Origin: DATDVD01 sp035290065
GTDB taxonomy: Bacteria; Pseudomonadota; Gammaproteobacteria; Coxiellales; Coxiellaceae
NCBI GenBank assembly: GCA_035290065.1
Contig: DATDVD010000035.1
Location: 1 to 7,371, forward strand
Direction of reading: 5' to 3'
DNA length: 7,371 nt
Shown here: positions 1 to 5,595 of the stretch, piece after piece
Layout: each line of letters opens with the position of its first letter
Numbering within the stretch: the stretch's first letter is position 1
Notes under the pieces: generated by a model
Databases searched by the model: none
What the model saw: the letters and a program-made list of their open reading frames with translations, nothing else
What the model was told of the DNA's origin: nothing
Translations under genes and position numbers: made by a program

Positions 1-87
1 TAAAAATGTCCATTCTAGAATTTCCTGAGACAATTTTGATAGAGGCTGAGGGATTATAGGAGCGTGAGCGAATAATAATGATGGCAT
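1..87 (-). CDS. Start of an unrecognised protein, cut by the window edge
   Basis: An open frame of 29 codons starts with ATG at 87 and runs without a stop off the left edge; it begins MPSLLFAHAP and ends in the window with LEWTFL. A good Shine-Dalgarno-like GGAGAGG lies a few bases before the ATG, and this supports the start. The gene reads in the same direction as the tRNA-Leu and purA upstream of it. I do not recognise the family from so few residues. The N-terminus is mildly hydrophobic but too short and too proline-rich to call a signal peptide. A frame this short could be open by chance, and an antisense frame also stays open over 6-59, so this is a tentative call resting on the ribosome binding site and gene direction. 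Confidence 0.42.
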   Translation of the reverse strand, partial: MPSLLFAHAPIIPQPLSKLSQEILEWTFL

Positions 88-112
88 AGGCCTCTCCACT
101 TTGTTGTTTTCC

Positions 113-131
113 AGGTTAGCACTTTTAACCT
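113..131. repeat. Inverted repeat between tRNA-Leu and the partial gene
   Basis: AGGTTA (113-118) and TAACCT (126-131) are perfect inverted arms around a 7-nt loop. In minus-strand RNA a U-G and a C-G pair extend the stem to about 8 bp. No T-tract follows on either strand, so it is not a standard rho-independent terminator. It lies downstream of the tRNA on the minus strand and could be a processing or weak termination structure, or an operator for the gene starting at 87. Nothing else clear is visible in 88-166. Confidence 0.35.
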
Positions 132-166
132 AGCACAACAGTATTAAGGAAATATTAAGCGAGCAT

Positions 167-253
167 TGGTGCCGAAGAAAGGACTCGAACCTTCACAGGG
201 TTGCCCCCACAAGCATCTGAAACTTGCGTGTCTACCTATTCCACCACTTCGGC
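167..253 (-). tRNA. tRNA-Leu, anticodon CAG
   Basis: Read on the minus strand, this folds as a class II tRNA of 87 nt including an encoded 3' CCA. The 7-bp acceptor stem is GCCGAAG (5' end at 253) pairing with CTTCGGC, followed by discriminator A and CCA at 169-167. The D-arm region contains GGTAGAC. The anticodon stem is CAAGT/GCTTG, closing the loop TTCAGAT, so the anticodon is CAG and reads CUG leucine codons. A long variable arm with a GGGG/CCC stem is present, as expected for leucine tRNA. The T-arm is GAAGG-TTCGAGT-CCTTT. Discriminator A also fits leucine identity. No clear promoter of its own is seen; it lies downstream of purA and the SRP-like RNA in the same direction and may be co-transcribed with them. 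Confidence 0.97.
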
Positions 254-281
254 TTATTCAAAAATTTTATTTAACGCGTTG

Positions 282-367
282 GTAGGGGCGGACCGTGGTC
301 CGCCCGTGCCTTATTTTAAACCTTGCGCCACCTTGTTTTTCCCGGGTCGATCACGATCGCCCCCTAC
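282..367. repeat. Miniature palindrome-ended repeat, copy A (MITE-like)
   Basis: This 86-bp segment starts GTAGGGGC and ends GCCCCCTAC, so its ends are near-perfect inverted repeats. Each end also forms its own hairpin. The left one has 9-bp arms GGGCGGACC (286-294) and GGTCCGCCC (297-305); the right one has GGGTCGATC (344-352) and GATCGCCC (355-362) with one bulged base. The AT-richer middle codes for nothing evident. Its left hairpin matches the right hairpin of a second copy at 2792-2869. Short non-coding elements with this architecture are usually non-autonomous elements or REP-like repeats moved by a transposase encoded elsewhere; that is inference. No clear target-site duplication is visible. 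It lies between tRNA-Leu and the SRP-like RNA. Confidence 0.72.
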
Positions 368-419
368 AGGCCCTGCTGCCTTCCTTGACCTAACCTACGA
401 GTCACCCAATCTACAGGGG
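361..419 (-). ncRNA. ffs: SRP RNA (4.5S RNA), core region; ends uncertain
   Basis: On the minus strand this holds GGTTAGGTCAAGGAAGG followed by CAGCAG, closely resembling the conserved apical domain of bacterial SRP RNA, which binds the Ffh M domain (E. coli GGTCAGGTCC, GGAA, GGAAGCAGCC). Flanking bases UAGGUU and GGCCUG can pair, and an outer 9-bp helix forms between CCCCUGUAG (419-411) and CUGUAGGGG (369-361), counting G-U pairs. SRP RNA with Ffh targets nascent membrane and secreted proteins to the Sec translocon. The visible stem is only about 59 nt, against roughly 95-115 nt for most gammaproteobacterial forms. The loop region has slightly different bases from E. coli, and the 3' arm runs into miniature repeat A. 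The RNA may extend further, to about 340 or beyond on the 3' side and about 430 on the 5' side, or it may be a truncated remnant. The 5' end starts right after the purA stop codon. Confidence 0.68.
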
Positions 420-1757
420 TTACTTTAAGGGCGAGGGATGGCTTTGCCTCGCTGGGTTTTTTATTTCACAAAAGGGGTCATTAAACACAATCGTCTGGTG
501 ACGCTCTGGACCCGTGGAGAGCAACCAAATGGGAACGCCGACCAACGTTTCTAGGCGTTTTATATAGGCTTTAGCTTTGGCGGGCAACTGATTAAAATCC
601 GTAAGGCCAAAGGTGTTTTCTTTCCAGCCGGGCATTTCTTCGTACACCGGGATACACTTTTCTAATGTGGTAATGTCATAGGGCATTGTGTCAACACGCC
701 GCCCTTCGCATTCATAATGCGTGCAAATTTTAATCGTATCAAACGTATCTAAGATATCCAATTTGGTTAAGGCTAAGCCGGATAAACTGTTTCCCCAAAC
801 GGATTGGCGAAGAGGCACCACATCAAACCAACCGCAACGACGAGGGCGACCCGTGACGGAGCCAAATTCTTTACCCCGGATGGCAATTTCTTTACCAATT
901 TCATCGGTTAATTCCGTGGGGAAAGGCCCACCCCCTACTCGGGTGATATAAGCTTTTGTGACGCCCATGACGGCATCAAAATAACAAGGACCAAAACCAG
1001 TACCGGTAGCCGCGGCACCCGCCATCGTGTTGGAAGAAGTGACGTAAGGGTAAGTGCCCAAATCCACATCCAACAAAGCCCCTTGCGCACCTTCAAACAA
1101 GATATTTTTACCTGCTTGATAGGCTTCAAATAAATAACTGGATACATCCAGGACCATGGGGCGTATCCAATCGGCATAGCTTAATAAACCGTCTAATACC
1201 TCTTTTTCATCAATGGGGGGTTGCTGATAAAACTGTTCTAATTGGGCATTATGGTAACGGGCTAAAGCGCTTAATCGTTCTTTTAACACATCAGGTTGAA
1301 ATAAATCAGCCACTTTTAAGCCACGCCGAGCGATTTTATCTTCATAGGCAGGCCCAATGCCTCGACCCGTCGTGCCAATAGCTTTTTTGCCTCGTTCAAC
1401 TTCGCGGGCTTTATCTAAAGCAACATGGTAAGGCAATAATAATGAACAAGCGGGGCTTAGGCGTAATCGTTCACGCACAGGCACGCCCTGTTGTTCTAAG
1501 GCGTTAATTTCTTCAGAAAAGGCTTCCAGCGACAACACCACACCATTGCCAATTAAACTGGTAACGTTTTCTCGGAGAATACCGGAGGGAATTAAGCGTA
1601 AAACCGTTTTATGGCCGTCAATAATCAGGGTATGGCCCGCGTTATGGCCACCCTGAAAGCGCGTGACAACGGAGGCTCGGTCCGTTAACCAATCCACCAC
1701 TTTTCCTTTTCCTTCATCGCCCCATTGCGTCCCTATGACGATTACTGCTTTTCCCAT
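420..1757 (-). CDS. purA: Adenylosuccinate synthetase
   Basis: Cytoplasmic GTP-dependent enzyme joining IMP and aspartate to form adenylosuccinate, the first committed step from IMP to AMP. The 445-residue product shows the family signatures in order: GTQWGDEGKGK (9-19, with catalytic Asp14), NAGHT (39-43, with His42), TTGRGIGPAY (129-138), GAQGALLD (223-230), VGGGPFPTE (274-282), RPRRCGWFD (304-312), TKLDILD (331-337) and STGPERHQT (414-422). The start is fixed by alignment of the N-terminal motif and by AAGGGTG about 6 nt before the ATG. A promoter is visible upstream. The enzyme usually ends near the DPF motif, present here at 427-429; a tail of 16 residues (CEIKNPARQ and onward) follows and is partly encoded by an inverted repeat. 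The stop lies 1 nt from the SRP-like RNA helix, so the messenger may carry that RNA and the tRNA-Leu downstream. Confidence 0.98.
   Translation of the reverse strand: MGKAVIVIGTQWGDEGKGKVVDWLTDRASVVTRFQGGHNAGHTLIIDGHKTVLRLIPSGILRENVTSLIGNGVVLSLEAFSEEINALEQQGVPVRERLRLSPACSLLLPYHVALDKAREVERGKKAIGTTGRGIGPAYEDKIARRGLKVADLFQPDVLKERLSALARYHNAQLEQFYQQPPIDEKEVLDGLLSYADWIRPMVLDVSSYLFEAYQAGKNILFEGAQGALLDVDLGTYPYVTSSNTMAGAAATGTGFGPCYFDAVMGVTKAYITRVGGGPFPTELTDEIGKEIAIRGKEFGSVTGRPRRCGWFDVVPLRQSVWGNSLSGLALTKLDILDTFDTIKICTHYECEGRRVDTMPYDITTLEKCIPVYEEMPGWKENTFGLTDFNQLPAKAKAYIKRLETLVGVPIWLLSTGPERHQTIVFNDPFCEIKNPARQSHPSPLK
431..462 (+). repeat. Inverted repeat with T-tract inside the purA 3' end
   Basis: GCGAGG (431-436) pairs with CCTCGC (447-452) across a 10-nt loop; an alternative inner pairing is GGC/GCC at 440-448. 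On the plus strand a run of six T follows at 457-462, so it resembles a rho-independent terminator for transcription running antisense into purA. In the purA direction there is no T-tract. It encodes most of the extra C-terminal tail of PurA, and could be an inserted palindromic repeat rather than a working terminator. Confidence 0.35.
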
Positions 1758-1784
1758 GAATCACCCTTTTGTTAGAAGAAGTGT

Positions 1785-1813
1785 ATTCTAATGACTCGCT
1801 CGGGAGGCAGCAA
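1785..1813 (-). promoter_or_regulatory. Probable sigma-70 promoter of purA
   Basis: On the minus strand TTGCTG (1813-1808) and TAGAAT (1790-1785) are separated by exactly 17 nt. The -10 matches the consensus in 5 of 6 positions, the -35 in 3 of 6. Transcription would start near 1778, leaving a 5' leader of about 20 nt with the AAGGGTG ribosome binding site before the purA ATG at 1757. No PurR-like operator was recognised. Confidence 0.55.
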
Positions 1814-1828
1814 GCAGTTTCAGGGTGA

Positions 1829-1851
1829 CAGCCTTGCGATCTTAAAGGCTG
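1829..1851. repeat. Inverted repeat in the divergent purA/DUF6159 region
   Basis: Arms CAGCCTT (1829-1835) and AAGGCTG (1845-1851) are perfectly complementary over 7 bp around a 9-nt loop. It lies upstream of the proposed purA -35 box, between two divergent promoters, and could be a regulator binding site. No T-tract follows and I cannot name a binding protein. The rest of the 169-bp intergenic region (1758-1926) holds only the two promoters. Confidence 0.35.
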
Positions 1852-1914
1852 CGTGCTATCGGAGGGTCATGCCTCTCGTATAAAATAATTACGAAAGGCC
1901 TCGGAAGAGTACGC

Positions 1915-1920
1915 TATAAT
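1915..1920 (+). promoter_or_regulatory. -10 box of the DUF6159 gene, suggesting a leaderless transcript
   Basis: A perfect TATAAT sits at 1915-1920 and the ATG begins at 1927, exactly where a start site 7 nt after the box is expected. No convincing -35 is visible at 16-18 nt upstream, nor an extended -10 TG. The only purine-rich stretch, GGAAGAG at 1903-1909, ends 17 nt before the ATG, too far for a normal ribosome binding site. Confidence 0.5.
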
Positions 1921-1926
1921 AAGATT

Positions 1927-2790
1927 ATGCCTAAAAAAATTCGGCAACGGTGGGTGTTGCTACGACAATCGTTTCAAATTTTGCGAGCGCATAAGCGTTT
2001 AGCGTTGTTGGTAGCAATTAATAAAATACTTCGTTTGGTGGTTTTATCGTTAGTGGCAGCACCTCTTTATTTGGCTATTGTAAGCACGAATTCAAATGAC
2101 TTTTCTTTTATCGCAGAAAAAATGGGCATTAATATTCATAATCCTTGGCTTTATATTGTGGTGTTAACGCTTTATCTGATTGCACACTTAATTACTTTAT
2201 TTTGTTATGCAGCATTACTCGATGCGACGATTCGTTATTTTCGTACAGGGCACTTATCTCTTATGACAGGTATTCGTTCAGCTACTCATATTTTTTGGAA
2301 ATTATATGTGTGGGCATTGCTCAATAGTACGCTGGGGTTTTTGATTCGTCTGTTAGATTTTTATTTTAAACGGTTTGAATGGTGTATTGATTTATTGGTG
2401 GGAGGGTCGTGGACGGTTAGCACTTATTTCGTGTTGCCGGTATTAGTGGTGGAGAAACCTTCGCCGTGGGGAGCGATAAAACGTTCTATACAATTGTTGA
2501 GGCATACATGGGGGCAATCTCTGCTATTAAATTTTACATCGAGTTCGATCTTTTTTTTCTTATTGATTATTGCCTGCGCCCCACTTTTAATTGGGTTAAA
2601 AATGGGGGGGTTATTGCCGGGGGCGACGGGGGCTGTTATTACGGTGCCTTTGGTGATGCTTGTTAATTTATTTAATTCAACGATGGGATTAATTTTAAAT
2701 GCGGCTTTGTATGTGTACGCAGCGGATGGCAAAGTGCCGAATATGTATGAAGAAGCGGCTATAAAAGAAGCGTTCATGGCTTCAAAATAA
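1927..2790 (+). CDS. DUF6159-type integral membrane protein of unknown function
   Basis: A 287-residue inner-membrane protein with a basic N-terminus (MPKKIRQRW) and about six hydrophobic segments, near residues 27-52, 73-98, 122-147, 155-176, 198-224 and 231-265. The N-terminal pattern of an S-x-x-I-L-R stretch before the first helix, the SWTVSTYFVLPVLVVE segment (161-176), and AIKRSIQLLRHTWG (183-196) match what I recall of DUF6159 family proteins; this rests on memory of the family, not a search. No catalytic motif is visible and the biochemical role is unknown. It stands alone on the plus strand, divergent from purA and convergent with miaA. The start choice is supported by a TATAAT box 6 nt upstream and by family-like N-terminal sequence, but there is no normal ribosome binding site. 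The gene contains a T8 run (2551-2558) and a G7 run (2604-2610). Confidence 0.85.
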   Translation: MPKKIRQRWVLLRQSFQILRAHKRLALLVAINKILRLVVLSLVAAPLYLAIVSTNSNDFSFIAEKMGINIHNPWLYIVVLTLYLIAHLITLFCYAALLDATIRYFRTGHLSLMTGIRSATHIFWKLYVWALLNSTLGFLIRLLDFYFKRFEWCIDLLVGGSWTVSTYFVLPVLVVEKPSPWGAIKRSIQLLRHTWGQSLLLNFTSSSIFFFLLIIACAPLLIGLKMGGLLPGATGAVITVPLVMLVNLFNSTMGLILNAALYVYAADGKVPNMYEEAAIKEAFMASK

Positions 2791-2791
2791 C

Positions 2792-2869
2792 GTAGGGGCC
2801 AGCGTGCTCTGCCCGGGCGGAATCTAAATCTTGTGCGGCGTTCTTGGGCAGACCACGGTCTGCCCCTAC
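2792..2869. repeat. Miniature palindrome-ended repeat, copy B (MITE-like)
   Basis: This 78-bp segment begins GTAGGGGC and ends GCCCCTAC; adding one base on each side gives CGTAGGGGC and GCCCCTACG. The right hairpin has 9-bp arms GGGCAGACC (2846-2854) and GGTCTGCCC (2857-2865), and the left one, GGGGCCAGCGTGCTCTGCCC from 2795, is an imperfect version. The right hairpin equals the left hairpin of copy A on the opposite strand, apart from one compensatory base-pair change. It almost completely fills the gap between the convergent stop codons of the DUF6159 gene and miaA, so its hairpins may end or protect both messages. No T-tract marks it as a classical terminator. No reading frame is evident in it. 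Confidence 0.75.
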
Positions 2870-2872
2870 GGT

Positions 2873-3817
2873 TTATATTATTATATTATCAAGCGGGGTT
2901 TTTATGTATTTTTTTGCTTTTGAAATTAAATTTTGACTGTCTGTTTCTAATGAAAAAGCGTTGGGCCATTTATTGAGCCAGGTGACTTGACGTTTGGCAA
3001 ATTGGCGTGTGGCGCTTAGAATTTTTTGTTCTAGGGTGGAGAAATCGTATTCACCTTCTAAATAGCCCCAAATTTGACGATAACCCACACTGCGCATCGA
3101 GGGTAAATTAGCGCTTAAGTCGCCACGTTCATAGAGGATTTTTACTTCATCCACAAACCCTGCTTGCATCATTTGGTGAAATCGGGAAAGAATTTTTTCG
3201 TGTAAAATAGCGCGTGTTTTTGGTTGCAAAACCAGATTAAAAAAAGAATATGGTAAAGCGTGGCGTGCTTGTTTTTGTTGCCATTCACTTAAAGGAATAT
3301 GGCTAATGCGATAAATTTCCAGTGCGCGTTGAATACGCTGTGTATCGGTTGGTTTGATTTTATCGGCAGTGAGGGGGTCAACTTGTCTTAATTCAGCATG
3401 CAATGCCTGCCACCCCTTTTCACGAGCTTCTTTTTCAATACGAATTCGTACCGCTGCATTAGCTTCTGGCATGAGCGCAATGCCTTGCTGAATCGCATAA
3501 AAATACATCATGGTGCCACCCACTAATAAAGGGTAATGGCCATTTGCGCGAATGGCTTCTATTTCTTGCATAACATCGGTGTAAAATTGGCCTACCGAAT
3601 ATTGCTCCGTAGGTTCAAGAATATCGATCAATCGATGCGGTGCTTGATGTAATTCTTCCGGCATAGGCTTGGCAGTGCCAATATTCATTCCTTTGTAAAT
3701 CATAGCGGAATCAACGCTAATAATTTCGAAGGGAAAAGTACGCACTAATTCTATCGCCAAAGCAGTTTTACCACTGGCGGTAGGGCCTAATAAGCAAAAG
3801 ACAGGGAAATTCGTCAT
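2873..3817 (-). CDS. miaA: tRNA dimethylallyltransferase
   Basis: Transfers the dimethylallyl group from dimethylallyl diphosphate to N6 of A37 in tRNAs reading UNN codons (i6A), a cytoplasmic modification that supports accurate decoding. The 314-residue product shows the P-loop GPTASGKT (11-18), VDSAMIYKGMNIGTAKP (35-51) with the catalytic-region Asp, the VGGTMMYF segment (99-106), DTQRIQRALE (158-167), VGYRQIWGYLEG (244-255) and ATRQFAKRQVTWL (269-281). Length fits E. coli MiaA (316). I place the start at the ATG at 3817, because it gives the usual N-terminus just before the P-loop and forms a TAATG stop/start overlap with mutL, a sign of translational coupling. A TTG at 3838 would add seven residues with no family support. 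It is the last gene of the operon; hfq does not follow. Confidence 0.97.
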   Translation of the reverse strand: MTNFPVFCLLGPTASGKTALAIELVRTFPFEIISVDSAMIYKGMNIGTAKPMPEELHQAPHRLIDILEPTEQYSVGQFYTDVMQEIEAIRANGHYPLLVGGTMMYFYAIQQGIALMPEANAAVRIRIEKEAREKGWQALHAELRQVDPLTADKIKPTDTQRIQRALEIYRISHIPLSEWQQKQARHALPYSFFNLVLQPKTRAILHEKILSRFHQMMQAGFVDEVKILYERGDLSANLPSMRSVGYRQIWGYLEGEYDFSTLEQKILSATRQFAKRQVTWLNKWPNAFSLETDSQNLISKAKKYIKTPLDNIII

Positions 3818-5595
3818 TACCGGCCCCGATAGAACCAACGGTTAACTTCTTCCACAGGAATTTGAATCCATGTGGGTCGTCCGTGATTACAAAGGCCGCT
3901 ATGTTCCGTGGTTTCCATTTGACGAAGCAAAGCATTCATTTCAGAGAGACTTAGATCGTGTCGGCCACGAATGGCCGAATGACAGGCCATCGTGCCTAAT
4001 GCTTGTTGAATAATCGTCTCGAGTGTTGTTGTTTTTTCTCGATGCGTTAACCCTGCGATAATATCGCGTATCATCGAATCAATGGCATTGGATTTTAATA
4101 AAAGAGGAGTGGATCTAACGAGCAAACAACGATCACTGGATAAGCGAATATCCATTCCTAGAGATTCAAACACGACTTCATTTTCTTCAAAACACAAAGC
4201 CTCTTGAAGCGTTAATTTTATTTCAATGGGGGTTAATAACGTTTGTGTCCCTAAATTCTGCCTGTGATAGTGTTTTTTAAGTTGCTCATATAAAATACGT
4301 TCATGAGCGGCATGCGTATCCACTACAATTAAGCCTTGTTCATTTTCAGCCAGAATAAAAAGATGATGCAAACTGCCTATAGCATATCCCAAGGAAGTTT
4401 TTTGCTCCGTGTGAACAGGGGGTTCTTCCACGGTTAATACGGTTTCGGTATTATTACCCGGGCTAGACACCTCTACAGAAAAATTGATAGAGGAATACGT
4501 TTCGCGAGGTGTTGAAAATGCCATTCGATGTTGAGTCGGCGTAATGTCTGGTACCGTCATAATTTTCGGGGAAATAAAACGATGCGCGTCACTGACCGGT
4601 TTTACATGTGCCAACACCGCGTGAATTTGTTGCGATAAAAATTCATACACGCCTCTTCCATCCCGGAAACGAATCTCACTTTTAGTAGGATGGACGTTGA
4701 CATCAATCAAGGCGGGATCAATCTCTAAAAATAATACAAAGGCTGGATGACGATGCCCATACGCTACATCGTGATACGCTTGTCGAATAGCATGATTTAA
4801 TAATTGACTGGTTATGTGTCGCCCATTCACAAAAAAATATTGTTGATCGCGTTCGGCACGAGTATAACCGGGTTCTGCGATCCAACCTCGCACACTGAGT
4901 GAAGCGGCTTGCGCCTCGAGATGACGAGCAGCGCGCAAAAAATCTTCTCCCAATAGACTGATTAAACGTTTTTCTTGGAGTATATCCGTAGTAGCAGGCA
5001 CTAAATCAAAAATCACTTTTCCACTCTGTTCTAAGTGAAATCCTATTGACGAATGACCTAGTGCGAATGTTTGAATTCTTCTAACCACATGATTAAATTC
5101 CGTCGCCGGTTTTTTCATAAATCGCCGTCGAGCTGGCGTATTAAAAAAAAGTTGTTTTACCGTAATACGCGTTCCTTCTCGAATGGCTGTAGGCAACAAA
5201 ATCGGTTCCGAACCACCGTCTGTTTTTAATTGCCAGCCATGTTCCGCATCCACATGCTTAGATTGAATCGATACCTTTGAAACCGCGGCTATACTGGCCA
5301 ACGCTTCACCGCGAAAACCCAGTGTTGCAATAGATTCTAAATCCTCCATCCTTTGAATTTTGCTGGTAGCATGGCGCATAATAGTTAACGGAAGATCTTC
5401 CTTGCTGATTCCTTCACCATTGTCTTGTACTATTAATGAGGAAAGACCGCCTTGCTCAACCGACACGTGAATGTGCATAGCACCGGCGTCTAAACTGTTT
5501 TCAATCAGTTCTTTTATGACAGCTGCAGGACGTTCAATAACTTCTCCGGCAGCAATTTGATTAATTGTTTGATTATCCAGTCGATGAATCGGCAT
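3817..5595 (-). CDS. mutL: DNA mismatch repair protein MutL, endonuclease-type
   Basis: Couples MutS mismatch recognition to strand incision and excision. The 592-residue product has an N-terminal GHKL ATPase: NQIAAGEVIERPAAVIKE with Glu29 and Asn33 (E. coli numbering holds), DNGEG (58-62), GFRGEAL (93-99) and the transducer-domain motif NVHPTKSEIRF (300-310). A variable linker covers about 330-400. The C-terminal dimerisation domain carries DTHAAHERILYE (426-437), ACHSAIRG (537-544) and CNHGRP (569-574). These are the metal-binding endonuclease motifs missing from E. coli MutL, so strand nicking is probably done by MutL itself rather than MutH. The ATG at 5595 gives the family-standard MPI start; an upstream alternative at 5661 would add 22 unsupported residues. 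It overlaps the end of amiB by 23 nt and the start of miaA by 1 nt. A purine-rich GAGGAA about 12 nt before the ATG is a distant ribosome binding site. Confidence 0.97.
   Translation of the reverse strand: MPIHRLDNQTINQIAAGEVIERPAAVIKELIENSLDAGAMHIHVSVEQGGLSSLIVQDNGEGISKEDLPLTIMRHATSKIQRMEDLESIATLGFRGEALASIAAVSKVSIQSKHVDAEHGWQLKTDGGSEPILLPTAIREGTRITVKQLFFNTPARRRFMKKPATEFNHVVRRIQTFALGHSSIGFHLEQSGKVIFDLVPATTDILQEKRLISLLGEDFLRAARHLEAQAASLSVRGWIAEPGYTRAERDQQYFFVNGRHITSQLLNHAIRQAYHDVAYGHRHPAFVLFLEIDPALIDVNVHPTKSEIRFRDGRGVYEFLSQQIHAVLAHVKPVSDAHRFISPKIMTVPDITPTQHRMAFSTPRETYSSINFSVEVSSPGNNTETVLTVEEPPVHTEQKTSLGYAIGSLHHLFILAENEQGLIVVDTHAAHERILYEQLKKHYHRQNLGTQTLLTPIEIKLTLQEALCFEENEVVFESLGMDIRLSSDRCLLVRSTPLLLKSNAIDSMIRDIIAGLTHREKTTTLETIIQQALGTMACHSAIRGRHDLSLSEMNALLRQMETTEHSGLCNHGRPTWIQIPVEEVNRWFYRGR

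Noticed and set aside
6..59. Possible 3' end of a plus-strand gene entering from the left
   Set aside because: Only 17 codons, with no further support; the opposite frame has a start codon with a good ribosome binding site.
282..367. CRISPR-like repeat array
   Set aside because: Palindromic ends occur only once here, with no regular repeat-spacer spacing and no cas genes.
201..428. Plus-strand open frame of 75 codons
   Set aside because: It runs antisense across the tRNA, the miniature repeat and the SRP-like RNA, has no ribosome binding site and resembles no protein family.
935..1177. Minus-strand open frame inside purA
   Set aside because: It is an out-of-frame shadow of a well-conserved purA; its sequence is low-complexity and has no family features.
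2424..2777. 117-codon minus-strand frame opposite the DUF6159 gene
   Set aside because: The plus-strand frame encodes a coherent six-helix membrane protein; the antisense frame has no recognisable domain or ribosome binding site.
2846..2869. Rho-independent terminator between the DUF6159 gene and miaA
   Set aside because: The hairpin is strong, but no T-tract follows it on either strand, and it is better explained as the end of repeat copy B.
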